This document shows positions 1 to 8,682 of a stretch of 64,000 bases of DNA, piece after piece. Numbering within the stretch: position 1 is the stretch's first letter; each line of letters begins with the position of its first letter. A program made the position numbers and the translations under genes. Origin of the DNA: Pseudomonas cannabina (lineage in GTDB: Bacteria; Pseudomonadota; Gammaproteobacteria; Pseudomonadales; Pseudomonadaceae); assembly GCF_900100365.1 (NCBI RefSeq), contig NZ_FNKU01000001.1:4415501-4479500 (forward strand), given 5' to 3'. The notes beneath the pieces are model-generated. The model did no database searches. It had not been told where the DNA came from and saw nothing but the letters and a program-made list of their open reading frames with translations.

Positions 1-722
1 TCGACATCGAATACCGGGTTATACGTCGCTTCCAGCCACACCACCCGACCATTCTTGCCAATGCGCTTGAACTGCCCGCCGACGAACTCGCCATGGTTCA
101 GTTTGCGCCAGAAGTCAGTGTATTCCGGGCTGTTGACCAGCGACGGTTCGCAGAATGTTCTGTGGTGTTTGCCTTTGATTTCGGTCAACGCATAACCCAT
201 GACATTCAGGAAGTTGCTATTGGCGGCGATCACATTGCCAGCGGGATCGAACTCACAGATCGCCATGGCGCGATCGACAGCGGCCAGCTTGCTGTTTGTC
301 TCGTTCTCGAGCATCACCTGGCGGGTCACATCCAGCGCGTACTTGACGACCTTGAAGACCTTGCCCTGCGCATCGCTCACCGGGTTGTAACTGGCCTCCA
401 GCCAGACATTGCTGCCGCTCTTGTTGATGCGTTTGAATTTCCCCGAGATAAATTTCCCGGCCCGCAGAGACGCCCAAAGATCAGCGTACTCGCGGCTGCG
501 GACCATCTCGGGCTCGCAGAAATCACGGTGCGTCTTGCTGGCAAGCTCTTCCGACCGATAGCCCATCGTCGTCAGAAAGTTCTCGTTTGCGCGAAGGATC
601 TTGCCATCGACGTCCATCTCAACGACAGCCATCGACCTTTCCAGCGCGTTCATCAATCCTTTGAGTCCATCTACCTCAGCCTTCATGGCGGTCAGTTCAG
701 CCTTGCTCTTGTTTCCGAACAT
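1..722 (-). CDS. PAS-domain methyl-accepting chemotaxis protein, BdlA-like (partial, C-terminus off the window)
   Basis: The reverse strand reads from an ATG at 722 to the window edge without a stop, giving about 240 residues. They hold a short coiled lead (MFGNKSKAELTAMKAEVDG) and two successive PAS domains of near-identical layout, roughly residues 25-140 and 145-240. Each carries the FCEP and KRI...WLEA(S/T)YNPV signatures of the PAS pairs found in BdlA/Aer-type chemoreceptors. A methyl-accepting signalling domain should follow but lies outside the window. By family, such proteins are soluble or membrane-associated sensors of redox or energy state feeding the CheA/CheW pathway; in P. aeruginosa BdlA controls biofilm dispersion. 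No transmembrane segment is seen in the visible part. The PAS call is secure. The receptor call rests on family resemblance, since a diguanylate cyclase output is not excluded by what is visible. Confidence 0.75.
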   Translation of the reverse strand, partial: MFGNKSKAELTAMKAEVDGLKGLMNALERSMAVVEMDVDGKILRANENFLTTMGYRSEELASKTHRDFCEPEMVRSREYADLWASLRAGKFISGKFKRINKSGSNVWLEASYNPVSDAQGKVFKVVKYALDVTRQVMLENETNSKLAAVDRAMAICEFDPAGNVIAANSNFLNVMGYALTEIKGKHHRTFCEPSLVNSPEYTDFWRKLNHGEFVGGQFKRIGKNGRVVWLEATYNPVFDV

Positions 723-1048
723 AACGTGCCCCTAGTGTTTTTACGGACGGATTGTGATCAGGCTATCGACGTGAATGACGGCGACATTAATTTGTCGGAC
801 AGCAAAACAGACAGACGGATTCTGACCCGTTTTCAGCGTCAAAATATGGACATGCGTTTGGATGGGAGCTTGTCGGAGAAGTCGTTGTGCGGATGCCTGG
901 CGGTGAAAGCAGGCGCTGACTGCCAGATGGGCTATCTGGCCAAACAGCAGACAAAGAAAAGCCCGCGATGGGGGAGCGGGCTTAAGGATTCACACTTGGG
1001 AGCAGCTCTACAATGCCGTGCCGACTGTGAAAAGTTTGTGAAGAGTTT
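723..1048. other. Gap between the chemoreceptor and the lipoprotein gene
   Basis: This 326-bp gap holds the chemoreceptor's promoter side (minus strand) and, at its far end, the terminator of the small lipoprotein gene. No convincing gene is seen. Confidence 0.6.
957..985 (-). terminator. Rho-independent terminator of the small lipoprotein gene
   Basis: On the minus strand AAGCCCGC pairs with GCGGGCTT across a short loop and is followed by a T-rich tail (TTTTTCTTT). It lies about 65 bp beyond the stop of the lipoprotein gene that ends at 1049. Confidence 0.75.
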
Positions 1049-1327
1049 TCACTTTTTTTCTGGCTGAATCGTGTTGGTCACTTCGGACGTCGGCACAAAG
1101 GTCTTCGACTCTTCGGCAGCAGCTTCTTTGGACGCCGCTTTATCCTTCGCCGCTTCAGTGTTCTCTTTGGCAGCCTCGTTCACCTTGTCCTGAGCAGACT
1201 CCATCTTCTCTTGGGATTTTTCCTGGTGAGCCTGAGCATCCTGTGCTTTCTGCTCGGACTTGCTGTCGCAGGCAGCCAGACCCAGGGTGGCGGCGATGAT
1301 GAGGGCAGAGGCAGTAAACTTGAGCAC
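1049..1327 (-). CDS. Small predicted lipoprotein, Ala/Lys/Glu-rich
   Basis: 92 residues. The N-terminus is a classical lipoprotein signal with a hydrophobic stretch and lipobox LAAC, placing the lipidated cysteine at residue 20. The mature part is almost entirely charged and alanine-rich (repeated EKAQDA, EKSQEK, KENTEAAKDKAA), so it should form an extended or coiled-coil helix. It ends in a short non-helical tail. Asp at +2 after the Cys (CDSK) would, by the E. coli rule, favour inner-membrane retention; the rule is less strict in Pseudomonas. The gene stands alone with its own terminator at 957-985. Function is unknown. Similar small helical lipoproteins are common in pseudomonads, and no enzymatic motif is visible. 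Confidence 0.8.
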   Translation of the reverse strand: MLKFTASALIIAATLGLAACDSKSEQKAQDAQAHQEKSQEKMESAQDKVNEAAKENTEAAKDKAASKEAAAEESKTFVPTSEVTNTIQPEKK

Positions 1328-1507
1328 GTGATTTTCCTTCGGATAGCAAATGTACGGCTTCGAGGGCGAGTGGGGGGAGTTAGTTCAATGGGATGGAGGT
1401 GGCAGGGTTCTGGAAGGCTGGTATGAGTAGCAGAAGGCTGCTGTGATCTTCTCAAGTGTTGCTTTGAACAGCAGCTTTACATGCCGCGAGACTAGTCACC
1501 CTGTGGG

Positions 1508-1945
1508 TCAAGCGACTTTCAGCTCGGACTCTTTCCACTGTGTTCCGTCCAATTCGAACGCGGCTCCTTCGTGGGGTTGAGCGTTTCGTTCGAAGATGAT
1601 CGGACCAAAATTGGCATGGATGTAGGCAGCGTAAAAAGCCCTCATGGCAACGTCAGCTGGTCCTGGTATTTCTTGAGATTCGCGCTTTTCCCAGTTGGCA
1701 ATGGTCTGCACATCGACCCGGAAAATGGCTGCAGCCTCCTCCTGAATGAGATCCTGCTCCTTTCTCAAAAAGCGAAACTGACGCCCGGTCATTGGCGTTT
1801 TCTGGCCAATGATATCCACAGCTATCGCCCGATGAAGTCCGTCGATATCTTCGATCTTCACACCCTCGCCGTACGGCGTTTCAACGATCGTATATCCATT
1901 TTTCAAGAAGATGCCGTCCAGTCCACTGCCTTTATATTTGTACAT
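1508..1945 (-). CDS. HTH (XRE-like) regulator, likely antitoxin of a DUF4258 toxin-antitoxin pair
   Basis: The start is placed at 1945 (MYKYKGSG), because GGGAGG at 1953-1958 then sits 7 nt away; an upstream ATG at 1951 would leave only one base. The product is 145 residues: an N-terminal part with GYTIVETPYGEGVKIED, then a helix-turn-helix around residues 50-90 (LRKEQDLIQEEAAAIF, VDVQTIANWE) like MqsA/HigA-type antitoxins. The start lies 2 nt after the toxin stop (TGAaaATG), and its Shine-Dalgarno is inside the last toxin codons, so translation is probably coupled. By analogy it should bind DNA, repress its own operon and neutralise the upstream protein. No Zn-binding CxxC pair is seen, which separates it from true MqsA. 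Confidence 0.75.
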   Translation of the reverse strand: MYKYKGSGLDGIFLKNGYTIVETPYGEGVKIEDIDGLHRAIAVDIIGQKTPMTGRQFRFLRKEQDLIQEEAAAIFRVDVQTIANWEKRESQEIPGPADVAMRAFYAAYIHANFGPIIFERNAQPHEGAAFELDGTQWKESELKVA

Positions 1946-1947
1946 TT

Positions 1948-2265
1948 TCATACCTCCCACACCGTAATTGCGAAAAGCTCGTCAGGCTCAGGACTTGGAT
2001 TGACGGCTACTACCATGCAGACAACATCCCTCGGCGCTAGCTCGCTCATCCTGAACTCGAAGTTGCCGTGCTTCTCGCTGTACGTAGGCCCTCGGATGAT
2101 TGCTCCTCGACGCAGGCATCTCAGGGCCTCGGTGGCGGTTATGCCGCGCTCAAAGAGGCGCTCCAGGCAGTGCTCGCGAAAGACGACTTTGGAGGAGTCT
2201 CTTGCCAGGACATGAACAAGATCCTCAAGCTGCTGCTTGCTCCATAAGGGCTGCCTGTTTTTCAT
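1948..2265 (-). CDS. DUF4258-family protein, probable toxin
   Basis: 105 residues from ATG 2265 (MKNRQPLWSKQQ); an in-frame ATG at 2295 would add ten residues and cannot be excluded. The central part, VVFREHCLERLFERGIT followed by GAIIRGPTYSEKHGNFEFRM, matches the DUF4258 layout (H..R...RGI then a beta-sheet core), a RelE/HigB-like fold often encoded just before an HTH gene. The order toxin then antitoxin with coupled translation resembles HigBA and MqsRA. The predicted role is an mRNA-targeting or growth-inhibiting toxin, inferred from family and context only. Two AT-rich palindromes lie just upstream (2270-2286 and 2320-2334) and may be operators. Confidence 0.7.
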   Translation of the reverse strand: MKNRQPLWSKQQLEDLVHVLARDSSKVVFREHCLERLFERGITATEALRCLRRGAIIRGPTYSEKHGNFEFRMSELAPRDVVCMVVAVNPSPEPDELFAITVWEV

Positions 2266-2269
2266 ACTG

Positions 2270-2286
2270 CCTATAATCCTTATAGG
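2270..2286 (-). promoter_or_regulatory. Palindrome upstream of the DUF4258/HTH pair
   Basis: CCTATAA-TCC-TTATAGG is a perfect 7-bp inverted repeat with a 3-nt centre, ending 5 bp before the preferred toxin start. It is a good candidate operator for autoregulation by the HTH protein. Its TATAA halves may also overlap a -10 element. Confidence 0.4.
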
Positions 2287-2555
2287 TGACACCATAGTAG
2301 GGTGTCGTCCTTGCGTCGTAAATAATGATTATTTTCCGCCTGGGGCAGCGCGCTTTGAGCCTTCGAAATTAGCGGGTTGTGGTTTGCCGAGGCTTGGCTA
2401 CCTTGTCACGCGCCGCGAAATGCAGGCAAGCGAATAAGCAGGATGGCGGCCGACGTGCAGCGCAGGAAGAGGCGACACGTGCAGTAGTCTGATTCGATAG
2501 GTCTCTTCTGCGCGGACAGGGTGCAGACACGTCTGTAATCCAAAAAATCAGACAA

Positions 2556-2582
2556 CAAAAAGCCCGCACGAGGCGGGCTTCT
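2556..2582 (-). terminator. Terminator downstream of tRNA-Phe
   Basis: On the minus strand AGCCCGC (complement of 2573-2579) pairs with GCGGGCT (complement of 2561-2567), and a TTTTTGTTG tail follows. It is about 45 bp beyond the tRNA 3' end and should end the yggX/tRNA-Phe transcript. Confidence 0.8.
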
Positions 2583-2589
2583 TGTGTGC

Positions 2590-2617
2590 TTTCAGGTGTG
2601 CTTGGCATCACCTGAAA
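2590..2617 (-). other. Hairpin in the tRNA-Phe trailer
   Basis: TTTCAGGTG (2590-2598) and CACCTGAAA (2609-2617) form a perfect 9-bp stem with a 10-nt loop, starting 8 nt beyond the tRNA CCA end. There is no T-tract, so it may be a processing signal in the precursor rather than a terminator. Confidence 0.5.
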
Positions 2618-2625
2618 ACGAAAGG

Positions 2626-2701
2626 TGGTGCCCAGAGACGGAATCGAACCGCCGACACGGGGATTTTCAATCCCCTGCTCTACCGACTGAGCTATCTGGG
2701 C
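2626..2701 (-). tRNA. tRNA-Phe (anticodon GAA)
   Basis: A 76-nt cloverleaf on the minus strand. The acceptor strands GCCCAGA/TCTGGGC are followed by an encoded CCA. The D arm contains AGCTCAGTCGGTAGAGC. The anticodon stem GGGGA/TCCCC encloses loop TTGAAAA with anticodon GAA, and the T arm contains GGTTCGATTCC. It lies about 100 bp downstream of yggX on the same strand, so it may be co-transcribed. Confidence 0.97.
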
Positions 2702-2802
2702 AACGGGGCGCATTAGACGTGTTTTTCAGGAGGTCGTCAAGCGTGTTTTTTCAAAAATTTGAATTATTACCGACGCTTACGACCTTCACTGCGTGAAACG
2801 CT

Positions 2803-3075
2803 TTATTTTTCGGGGGGAACGTAGCCTTCGGCCTGGGCGTATTCTTCGCCGGAGAGGAACTTGTCCATCTCGGTCTGGAGAAATTTGCGGTCTTCGGCGT
2901 TCATCATGTTCAGGCGACGTTCGTTGATCAGCAAGGTCTGGTGTTTCTGCCAGTCGGCCCATGCTTTCTGTGAAACGTGGTTGAAGATGTCTTCGCCTTT
3001 GGCGCCAGGGTATGGGGCGCGCTCCAGGCCGGGCAGTTCTTCTTTGTATTTGCGGCACATTACGGTGCGGGTCAT
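2803..3075 (-). CDS. yggX: YggX, probable Fe(2+)-trafficking protein
   Basis: 90 residues, the normal family length. The sequence starts [10 protein letters not shown] with the single conserved Cys at residue 7, followed by the family blocks [30 protein letters not shown] and NERRLNMM...[12 protein letters not shown]. In enterobacteria YggX protects Fe-S clusters and limits oxidative damage from labile iron. The gene overlaps the end of mutY by 4 bp (ATGA), the same coupling seen in other gammaproteobacteria. MutY is itself an Fe-S enzyme, so the pairing makes sense. Confidence 0.95.
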   Translation of the reverse strand: MTRTVMCRKYKEELPGLERAPYPGAKGEDIFNHVSQKAWADWQKHQTLLINERRLNMMNAEDRKFLQTEMDKFLSGEEYAQAEGYVPPEK

Positions 3076-4139
3076 GACGACTCTCCTGCGTTCAATACGT
3101 CGGCTGCGCGTTTGAGCAGCTTTTTCACCGGGGCGGCAAGGCCCAGGCGTGGCGGGGTGGCGAGGTTATACCAGAGCCAGTCGGCCTCGGCCACGTGATG
3201 GGCGGACTCCTGAACTTCGATCAGCCAGGGTTCGATGCTCAACTGGAAATGGCTGAAGGTGTGTATCAGGCCCGGCAGCTCATGGTGCTCGCCCAGTTCC
3301 AGTGCGTGTTGGGTGGCCAGATGTTTCAGGTCTTCGAAGTCGTCCAGTTCCGGCAGGCTCCACAGGCCGCCCCACAAGCCGCTGGAGGGGCGACGATAAA
3401 GCAGAATCGCGCCCTCGCGGTTGGCAAGCATTGGCATGAGTGTGCGCTTCTGCGGAACCGTTTTGCGTGGCTTGGGGATCGGGTAGCGGGTTTCCAGGCC
3501 CAGCAGGTGCGCCTGACAGCCGCGTTCAAGCGGGCAGAGCAGGCAACTGGGTTTGCTGCGGGTGCAGAGCGTGGCGCCGAGGTCCATCATCGCCTGGGTA
3601 TAGTTGTTGACCCGGCTGTACGGTGTGAAGCGTTCGGCGGTGGCCCACAGCTGTTTGGCGACCTTGGGTTCGCCGGGGTAGCCTTCCTGCGCCGTGAAGC
3701 GCGCCAGCACCCGTTTGACGTTGCCATCGAGAATCGGCGCGCGCAGGCCCATGCTCAGACTGGCAATGGCCCCGGCGGTGGAGAGGCCAATGCCCGGCAG
3801 CAGGATCAGTTTTTCGATGTCGCGGGGAAACTCGCCGTCGTGATCGGCAACCACGATTTTTGCGGTTTTTTGCAGGTTGCGGGCGCGGGTGTAGTAGCCC
3901 AGCCCGGTCCACAGGTGCAGCACTTCGTCTTCGGGGGCTTCGGCGAGCGCCTGCACGGTCGGCAAGGCTTCCATGAAGCGGTCGAAGTAATTCAGGACGG
4001 TGCTGACCTGCGTCTGCTGCAGCATGATTTCCGATACCCAGACCCGATAGGGCGTGATGCCCTGTTGCCAGGGCAGATCGTGTCGGCCATGACGGTCGTA
4101 CCAGTCCAGCACGGCGCTGGAGAATTGTTCAGGTTGCAT
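3072..4139 (-). CDS. mutY: A/G-specific adenine DNA glycosylase MutY
   Basis: 355 residues when started at the ATG at 4139 ([13 protein letters not shown]), which matches known MutY N-termini; an upstream in-frame start at 4193 adds unconserved residues. Removes adenine mispaired with 8-oxoguanine or guanine. Catalytic Glu37 (EIMLQQTQV) and Asp138 ([10 protein letters not shown]) are at the E. coli positions. The [4Fe-4S] cysteines are C192, C199, C202 and C208 ([18 protein letters not shown]). The C-terminal third is the NUDIX-like domain that reads 8-oxoG. It lies between asmA upstream and yggX downstream, with a 4-bp overlap to yggX, which suggests one transcript. Confidence 0.97.
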   Translation of the reverse strand: MQPEQFSSAVLDWYDRHGRHDLPWQQGITPYRVWVSEIMLQQTQVSTVLNYFDRFMEALPTVQALAEAPEDEVLHLWTGLGYYTRARNLQKTAKIVVADHDGEFPRDIEKLILLPGIGLSTAGAIASLSMGLRAPILDGNVKRVLARFTAQEGYPGEPKVAKQLWATAERFTPYSRVNNYTQAMMDLGATLCTRSKPSCLLCPLERGCQAHLLGLETRYPIPKPRKTVPQKRTLMPMLANREGAILLYRRPSSGLWGGLWSLPELDDFEDLKHLATQHALELGEHHELPGLIHTFSHFQLSIEPWLIEVQESAHHVAEADWLWYNLATPPRLGLAAPVKKLLKRAADVLNAGESS

Positions 4140-4226
4140 GGCCGGGAGGGTTCTCGTCGTCGGGGTGTAAGGTCTTTGGCGGTGAAGCGTCACGGAGCGC
4201 CTTCATCGACGCTCCTGAGCGGTACG

Positions 4227-6449
4227 CTAGCGTTTGAACAGCCCCTTGAGGGCGTCCTTGAACTCGGGACTCACTTTGTCGCCCAGTTTCTCGTTCAGCT
4301 TGTCCTCAAGCTTCTCGCTGATCCGGTCGCCGGCCATTTTTGCAGCGATCTGGCCGACGCCTTCCTTGTCCAGGCGACAGGCTTTGGCGCCCAGTTCCAG
4401 CGGGCCACGGCACTGCACCGGCCATTCGATACCGACAAAGCGCGGGTTGATCTCGCAGGCCGGGTCCGGCATGTCGCTCTTGTCGCCTTCGACGATGATA
4501 CCGACACGGTAATTCATGCCCAATACGCGCAGATCGACATCGCCGTTGCCGTTGACGGCCATGCCCGGCGTGCGCACTTTGAGGTCCGGGTTGCTGGCCA
4601 CGCCGTTGCGCACCACCAGATTACCGTTGAGCTGCTGGAACGGCGTGTCCTTGGCGCGCGGTTCGCCGCTGAGGGTTTTGCGGTTCAGGATCGAAATCCC
4701 TTTGCACAGTTGCTGTTCGAGGTTGGCGTTGACCAGCACGCCATTATCGACGGCGAAACTGGCCGTGCCGTTCAGGCCATCGATCAGGGCTTTTTCACTG
4801 TTGCCTTTGCCTGACAGGTCGCTGTTGAGGGTCAACATGCCGCGCACCGGCGGATTCTGGCCCTGGCTTTCAAGAATGCGCTCGATCGGCACTCTGGCAA
4901 TGCGCGTCTGTACGCTGACCACCGGTACATCAGGACGAGTGTCCAGGTTACCTTTGACGTCGAAGTTGCCGTTATAAAGGTCGCCGCTCAACGTATCGAG
5001 CCTGATCACGCCAGCGTTGGCCTGGGTTTTGAGGGAGGCGTTGTTGATCGGCAGTTTTTCCAGGGTCAGCTTGCCGAAACTCAGGTCAGCCTCGACGTCC
5101 AGCGTGCGCAAGCGCTCCAGTGGCAGCAGTTTAGCGGTGCTCCACGCGGCTTTGGTCGGTTGCTCGGGCAGCGGCGAGTCACCTGCGACGGCAGCGGCTT
5201 CGCCACTCTGCACTTCTGACTGCCGCGCAGCCTTGGCGCCTTTGCTCTCTTCGCTTTCGGCAGGGCGGTAGCGGTCGGCGTCGAAGGTGTCGCCTTTGAG
5301 CTGCACACGCAGCGCCTGTCTGGTGAAATCTTCTACGGCAATACGACCGGTGAAGGTGCTCTCGTCGACTTTCACGCTCAGGCCTTCCAGCGCCAGGCTG
5401 GTGGGCGTGCCATTGAGGCGGGTGACCATCTCGACTTTGCTTAATGCGCCTTCGGCCATGGCTGGCAGCGGATGGCCAATGTTTTCCAGGAACGTGCGCA
5501 GATCGAGCTGGGCTATGGACAGGCCGCCACTGATTTGCGGCGTTTTATCCAAATCGCGGGCACGCAGTTCGCCCAGCGCGCGCAACTGGTTGGCGGAAAA
5601 CTTCAGGCTGTTCCATTCGGCGATATTGGCGGCCAGGTCCACCAGCAACTGACCCTGAGCCGAGAAGGTCACGGTCTTGCCTTGCAACGGTTCACCTGCG
5701 ATTTCACCGGACAGGCGCATGTCTTCGAACTGATAGCGCTTGAGCACACGATCCATGCGCAACTGGCCGACCAGCTCGGTCTTGGCGCGAACCACTGGCT
5801 GATTGGTGCTGAGGAAAGCCGTCAGTTTGATCGGAATATCCGACGCTTCGCGGATCGGGCCGGTGCTCAACTGGATGCTTTCGGCCATGAAGGTGCGGCC
5901 TTTTCTGGCATCGCTGTAGTCCACGCGGGCGTTGTTGACGGTAAGGCTGTCGATGTCCAGCCTGAGGGGTTGCGAGGGACGATCCGGCTTTGGTGCTTCG
6001 GGCGAAGGAGGCGGGGTTGTTTCAGGCGTTCCGGTCGATGAAACAGCCGGCTTGCCGATATCTTCCCAATTGCCATGACCGTTTTCGTCACGGTGCAGTG
6101 TCAGGTTGAGGCCTTCGACGCGGATGTCGCTCATCTGCACCTGGCGGCGCAGCAGCGGCAGGACTCGAACGGACAGGCCGAGCATCTGCACATCGGCGAA
6201 GGGCTGGTCCGGGGCCGTCAGGGTGGCGACGTGGGTGTCGTGCAATTCCAGGCCGAGCCATGGGAACAGGCTCCAGCCGATATCGCCATTGAGCGTCAGC
6301 TCGACGTTGGCTTTTTCACGGGCCAACTGTCGAATCTCGTCTTTATAGTCGTTGGGATCAAACAGGTGGGTCAGGGCAAAGCCGAGAGCCACGATGATCA
6401 GCAACAACCCGAGAATAAACAGCCCCAGGATTTTGCCGAACGCTTTCAT
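4227..6449 (-). CDS. asmA: AsmA family protein
   Basis: 740 residues. An N-terminal transmembrane helix (ILGLFILGLLLIIVALGFAL, about residues 8-27) anchors a long periplasmic part. The N-terminal block DPNDYKDEIRQLAREKANVEL and the C-terminal AsmA domain (LNGTASFAVDNGVLVNANLEQQL) are typical of AsmA. A Pro/Thr-rich linker near residues 135-160 and a low-complexity acidic linker near 395-430 separate beta-rich segments. AsmA-like proteins form elongated beta-groove structures thought to move phospholipids between membranes. The gene precedes mutY by 87 bp on the same strand, as in other pseudomonads. Confidence 0.93.
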   Translation of the reverse strand: MKAFGKILGLFILGLLLIIVALGFALTHLFDPNDYKDEIRQLAREKANVELTLNGDIGWSLFPWLGLELHDTHVATLTAPDQPFADVQMLGLSVRVLPLLRRQVQMSDIRVEGLNLTLHRDENGHGNWEDIGKPAVSSTGTPETTPPPSPEAPKPDRPSQPLRLDIDSLTVNNARVDYSDARKGRTFMAESIQLSTGPIREASDIPIKLTAFLSTNQPVVRAKTELVGQLRMDRVLKRYQFEDMRLSGEIAGEPLQGKTVTFSAQGQLLVDLAANIAEWNSLKFSANQLRALGELRARDLDKTPQISGGLSIAQLDLRTFLENIGHPLPAMAEGALSKVEMVTRLNGTPTSLALEGLSVKVDESTFTGRIAVEDFTRQALRVQLKGDTFDADRYRPAESEESKGAKAARQSEVQSGEAAAVAGDSPLPEQPTKAAWSTAKLLPLERLRTLDVEADLSFGKLTLEKLPINNASLKTQANAGVIRLDTLSGDLYNGNFDVKGNLDTRPDVPVVSVQTRIARVPIERILESQGQNPPVRGMLTLNSDLSGKGNSEKALIDGLNGTASFAVDNGVLVNANLEQQLCKGISILNRKTLSGEPRAKDTPFQQLNGNLVVRNGVASNPDLKVRTPGMAVNGNGDVDLRVLGMNYRVGIIVEGDKSDMPDPACEINPRFVGIEWPVQCRGPLELGAKACRLDKEGVGQIAAKMAGDRISEKLEDKLNEKLGDKVSPEFKDALKGLFKR

Positions 6450-7004
6450 GGGCGAGTCCTTGTGTCGATGTTCAAAAATAGCCCACGAGTATACCGCCCC
6501 TGCGCGTGTCTCGGGCTGTGGATACCGTTATTGCCGAGCGAATCCTTTTTTGCGGGTTCGGCCGTCTTCGAATGCTCGGTACCGCTGGCGGGTAAAGGTC
6601 AGGGATGAGCGGATTTTTCTGATCATCTGCGCGGCATTGGCAGCAGGTGAAAGTGCGCTTTTCAGCGCCGCACGATATAGCTTTCGGGTTTGTTACAGCG
6701 TCATTTCTATAACAAGTTTGTTGGCTATGAATAAACAGAAACGCTGTTTTATCGGGTGATTAATCGGTTGCCTCTATGGGCTAATAGATGGCGTGGATTG
6801 ACGCGCGGATTCTGATAATAAAAAGGCTGTAACAAGATGCTTATTTGCCATCAGACAGTGGTAGTCTCCGTTTTTGCTGGCTAAGGTGCGTCTTTTTGTC
6901 ACGTATCTGAATACCCTGCCGATAAAACAGACATGGCCGCATGGCATCGAGTCTGTGGCGGGCCAGCGGACCATCTGCGAGCTTCACACATTGGGGTAAT
7001 TATA
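6450..7004. other. Divergent promoter region between asmA and the OFA transporter
   Basis: About 555 bp that should carry the asmA promoter (minus) and the transporter promoter (plus). The stretch 6690-6850 is AT-rich and contains ACAGCGT/ACGCTGT halves about 45 bp apart and a small AACAA/TTGTT repeat. No convincing gene or RNA is seen. Confidence 0.5.
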
Positions 7005-8666
7005 ATGAGCACAAGCACAGCCTTGGGCGGCGAAGCCGTTCAGCCTGCGTTCTTGTCCAAAGAGCGCATTATCGCCAAGCCCGGTTTCAACCGTTGGCTT
7101 GTTCCACCAGCAGCACTGGCAATCCATCTTTGCATCGGCATGGCTTATGGCTTTTCGGTGTTCTGGTTGCCGCTGTCGAAGGCTATCGGTGTTACCGCAC
7201 CTGTCGCTTGTACACCGGACATGGGTTTCTTCGCGCAGATGTTCGCGTCGACCTGTGACTGGCAGATATCCATGCTGGGCTGGATCTACACGCTGTTCTT
7301 CATCTTCCTGGGTTGCTCGGCTGCCATTTGGGGTGGCTGGCTGGAGCACGCGGGTCCGCGCAAGGCCGGTGTCGTTTCGGCACTGTGCTGGTGTGGTGGT
7401 CTGCTGATTTCCGCGCTGGGTATTTACACGCACCAGATCTGGCTGATGTGGCTGGGCTCGGGGGTGATCGGCGGTATCGGTCTGGGGTTGGGCTATATCT
7501 CCCCGGTGTCGACCCTGATCAAGTGGTTCCCGGACAAACGCGGCATGGCGACCGGCATGGCGATCATGGGCTTTGGTGGCGGCGCGATGGTGGGCGCACC
7601 GCTGGCTACTGCGCTGATGGGCCATTTCGCTTCGGCTGAAGGCGTGGGCGTCTGGCAGAGCTTCGTGGTGATGGCGGTGATTTACTTCGTCTTCATGATC
7701 GGCGGCGCCTTGGGCTACCGTGTTCCGCCAACCGGCTGGAAACCCGAAGGCTGGACCGCTCCGGCTGCCAAGGCCAAGAACTCGATGATCACCAACCGTC
7801 ACGTGCATGTCAGCGTGGCCTGGAAGACACCGCAGTTCCGTCTGGTCTGGCTGGTGCTGTGCCTCAACGTGTCGGCCGGTATCGGCATCCTGGGCATGGC
7901 TTCGCCACTGTTGCAGGAAGTGTTCGCCGGCAAGCTGCTGGGCAACGATCTGACCTTCGGCGAGCTGAATGCCGATCAACTGAAAGCCATTGCTGCAATC
8001 GCTGCCGGTTTCACGGGGCTGTTGAGCCTGTTCAACATCGGTGGTCGATTCTTCTGGGCGTCGTGCTCGGACTACATCGGTCGTAAAGCAACGTACTTCG
8101 TGTTCTTCGCGCTGGGCTTCCTGCTTTACGCGTCGGTTCCGACCCTCGGGCACATGGGCAGCATCGCGCTGTTCGTGGCCGCATTCTGCGTCGTGCTGTC
8201 GATGTACGGTGGCGGTTTCGCGACGGTTCCGGCGTATCTGGCCGACCTGTTCGGTACACAGATGGTCGGCGCGATCCACGGTCGTCTGCTGACTGCGTGG
8301 GCTGCGGCAGGTGTTCTGGGTCCGGTATTGGTCAACTACCTGCGCGAGTATCAACTCAGCCATGGTGTTGCGCGTGCCGATGCCTACAACATCACCCTGT
8401 ACATCCTCGCCGGTCTGTTGGTGCTGGGTTTTATCTGCAACCTGCTGATTCGTCCGGTTGCCGACAAGTACTTCATGACTGACGCCGAACTGGCCGCTGA
8501 ACAAGCCATCGGCCACGACAAGGGCGCCAATGCCACCACTTCGCTGGAGTGGAAAGCATCCGCCAGCAGCAAGCCGATGGTCATCGCGGCCTGGCTGGCG
8601 GTCGGCATCCCGCTGGCGTGGGGCGTCTGGATCACCCTGCAAAAGACCGCAGTGCTGTTTCACTAA
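7005..8666 (+). CDS. OFA-family major facilitator transporter (oxalate/formate antiporter-like)
   Basis: 553 residues from ATG 7005 (MSTSTALGGE); the longer reading frame from 6933 adds residues with no membrane character. There are about 12-14 hydrophobic segments. MFS signatures include the loop GWLEHAGPRKAG near the first repeat, FPDKRGMATGMAIMGFGGGAM in the middle, and GGRFFWASCSDYIGRKATY, which is typical of the OFA (TC 2.A.1.11) subfamily. The two CxxD-like loops near residues 65-85 (PVACTPDMGF, STCDWQ) and the extra C-terminal helix fit longer OFA members annotated in pseudomonads. The substrate is a carboxylate by family; which one cannot be read from sequence. A strong terminator follows at 8683-8718. 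Confidence 0.88.
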   Translation: MSTSTALGGEAVQPAFLSKERIIAKPGFNRWLVPPAALAIHLCIGMAYGFSVFWLPLSKAIGVTAPVACTPDMGFFAQMFASTCDWQISMLGWIYTLFFIFLGCSAAIWGGWLEHAGPRKAGVVSALCWCGGLLISALGIYTHQIWLMWLGSGVIGGIGLGLGYISPVSTLIKWFPDKRGMATGMAIMGFGGGAMVGAPLATALMGHFASAEGVGVWQSFVVMAVIYFVFMIGGALGYRVPPTGWKPEGWTAPAAKAKNSMITNRHVHVSVAWKTPQFRLVWLVLCLNVSAGIGILGMASPLLQEVFAGKLLGNDLTFGELNADQLKAIAAIAAGFTGLLSLFNIGGRFFWASCSDYIGRKATYFVFFALGFLLYASVPTLGHMGSIALFVAAFCVVLSMYGGGFATVPAYLADLFGTQMVGAIHGRLLTAWAAAGVLGPVLVNYLREYQLSHGVARADAYNITLYILAGLLVLGFICNLLIRPVADKYFMTDAELAAEQAIGHDKGANATTSLEWKASASSKPMVIAAWLAVGIPLAWGVWITLQKTAVLFH

Positions 8667-8682
8667 AAGCCTGTAGATAGCT

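Larger units (their letters stand above)
2296..2625. other. Gap between the toxin-antitoxin pair and tRNA-Phe
   Basis: About 330 bp without a credible gene. It holds an AT-rich palindrome (AAATAAT-G-ATTATTT, 2320-2334) near the presumed toxin-antitoxin promoter, the tRNA-Phe terminator at 2561-2579, and a hairpin at 2590-2617. Confidence 0.6.

Noticed and set aside
93..1067. 324-residue open frame on the plus strand over the chemoreceptor
   Set aside because: The minus strand encodes two recognisable PAS domains over the same DNA; the plus frame has no family features and runs through the lipoprotein terminator.
2369..2713. 114-residue open frame over tRNA-Phe
   Set aside because: It reads through the tRNA and its terminator.
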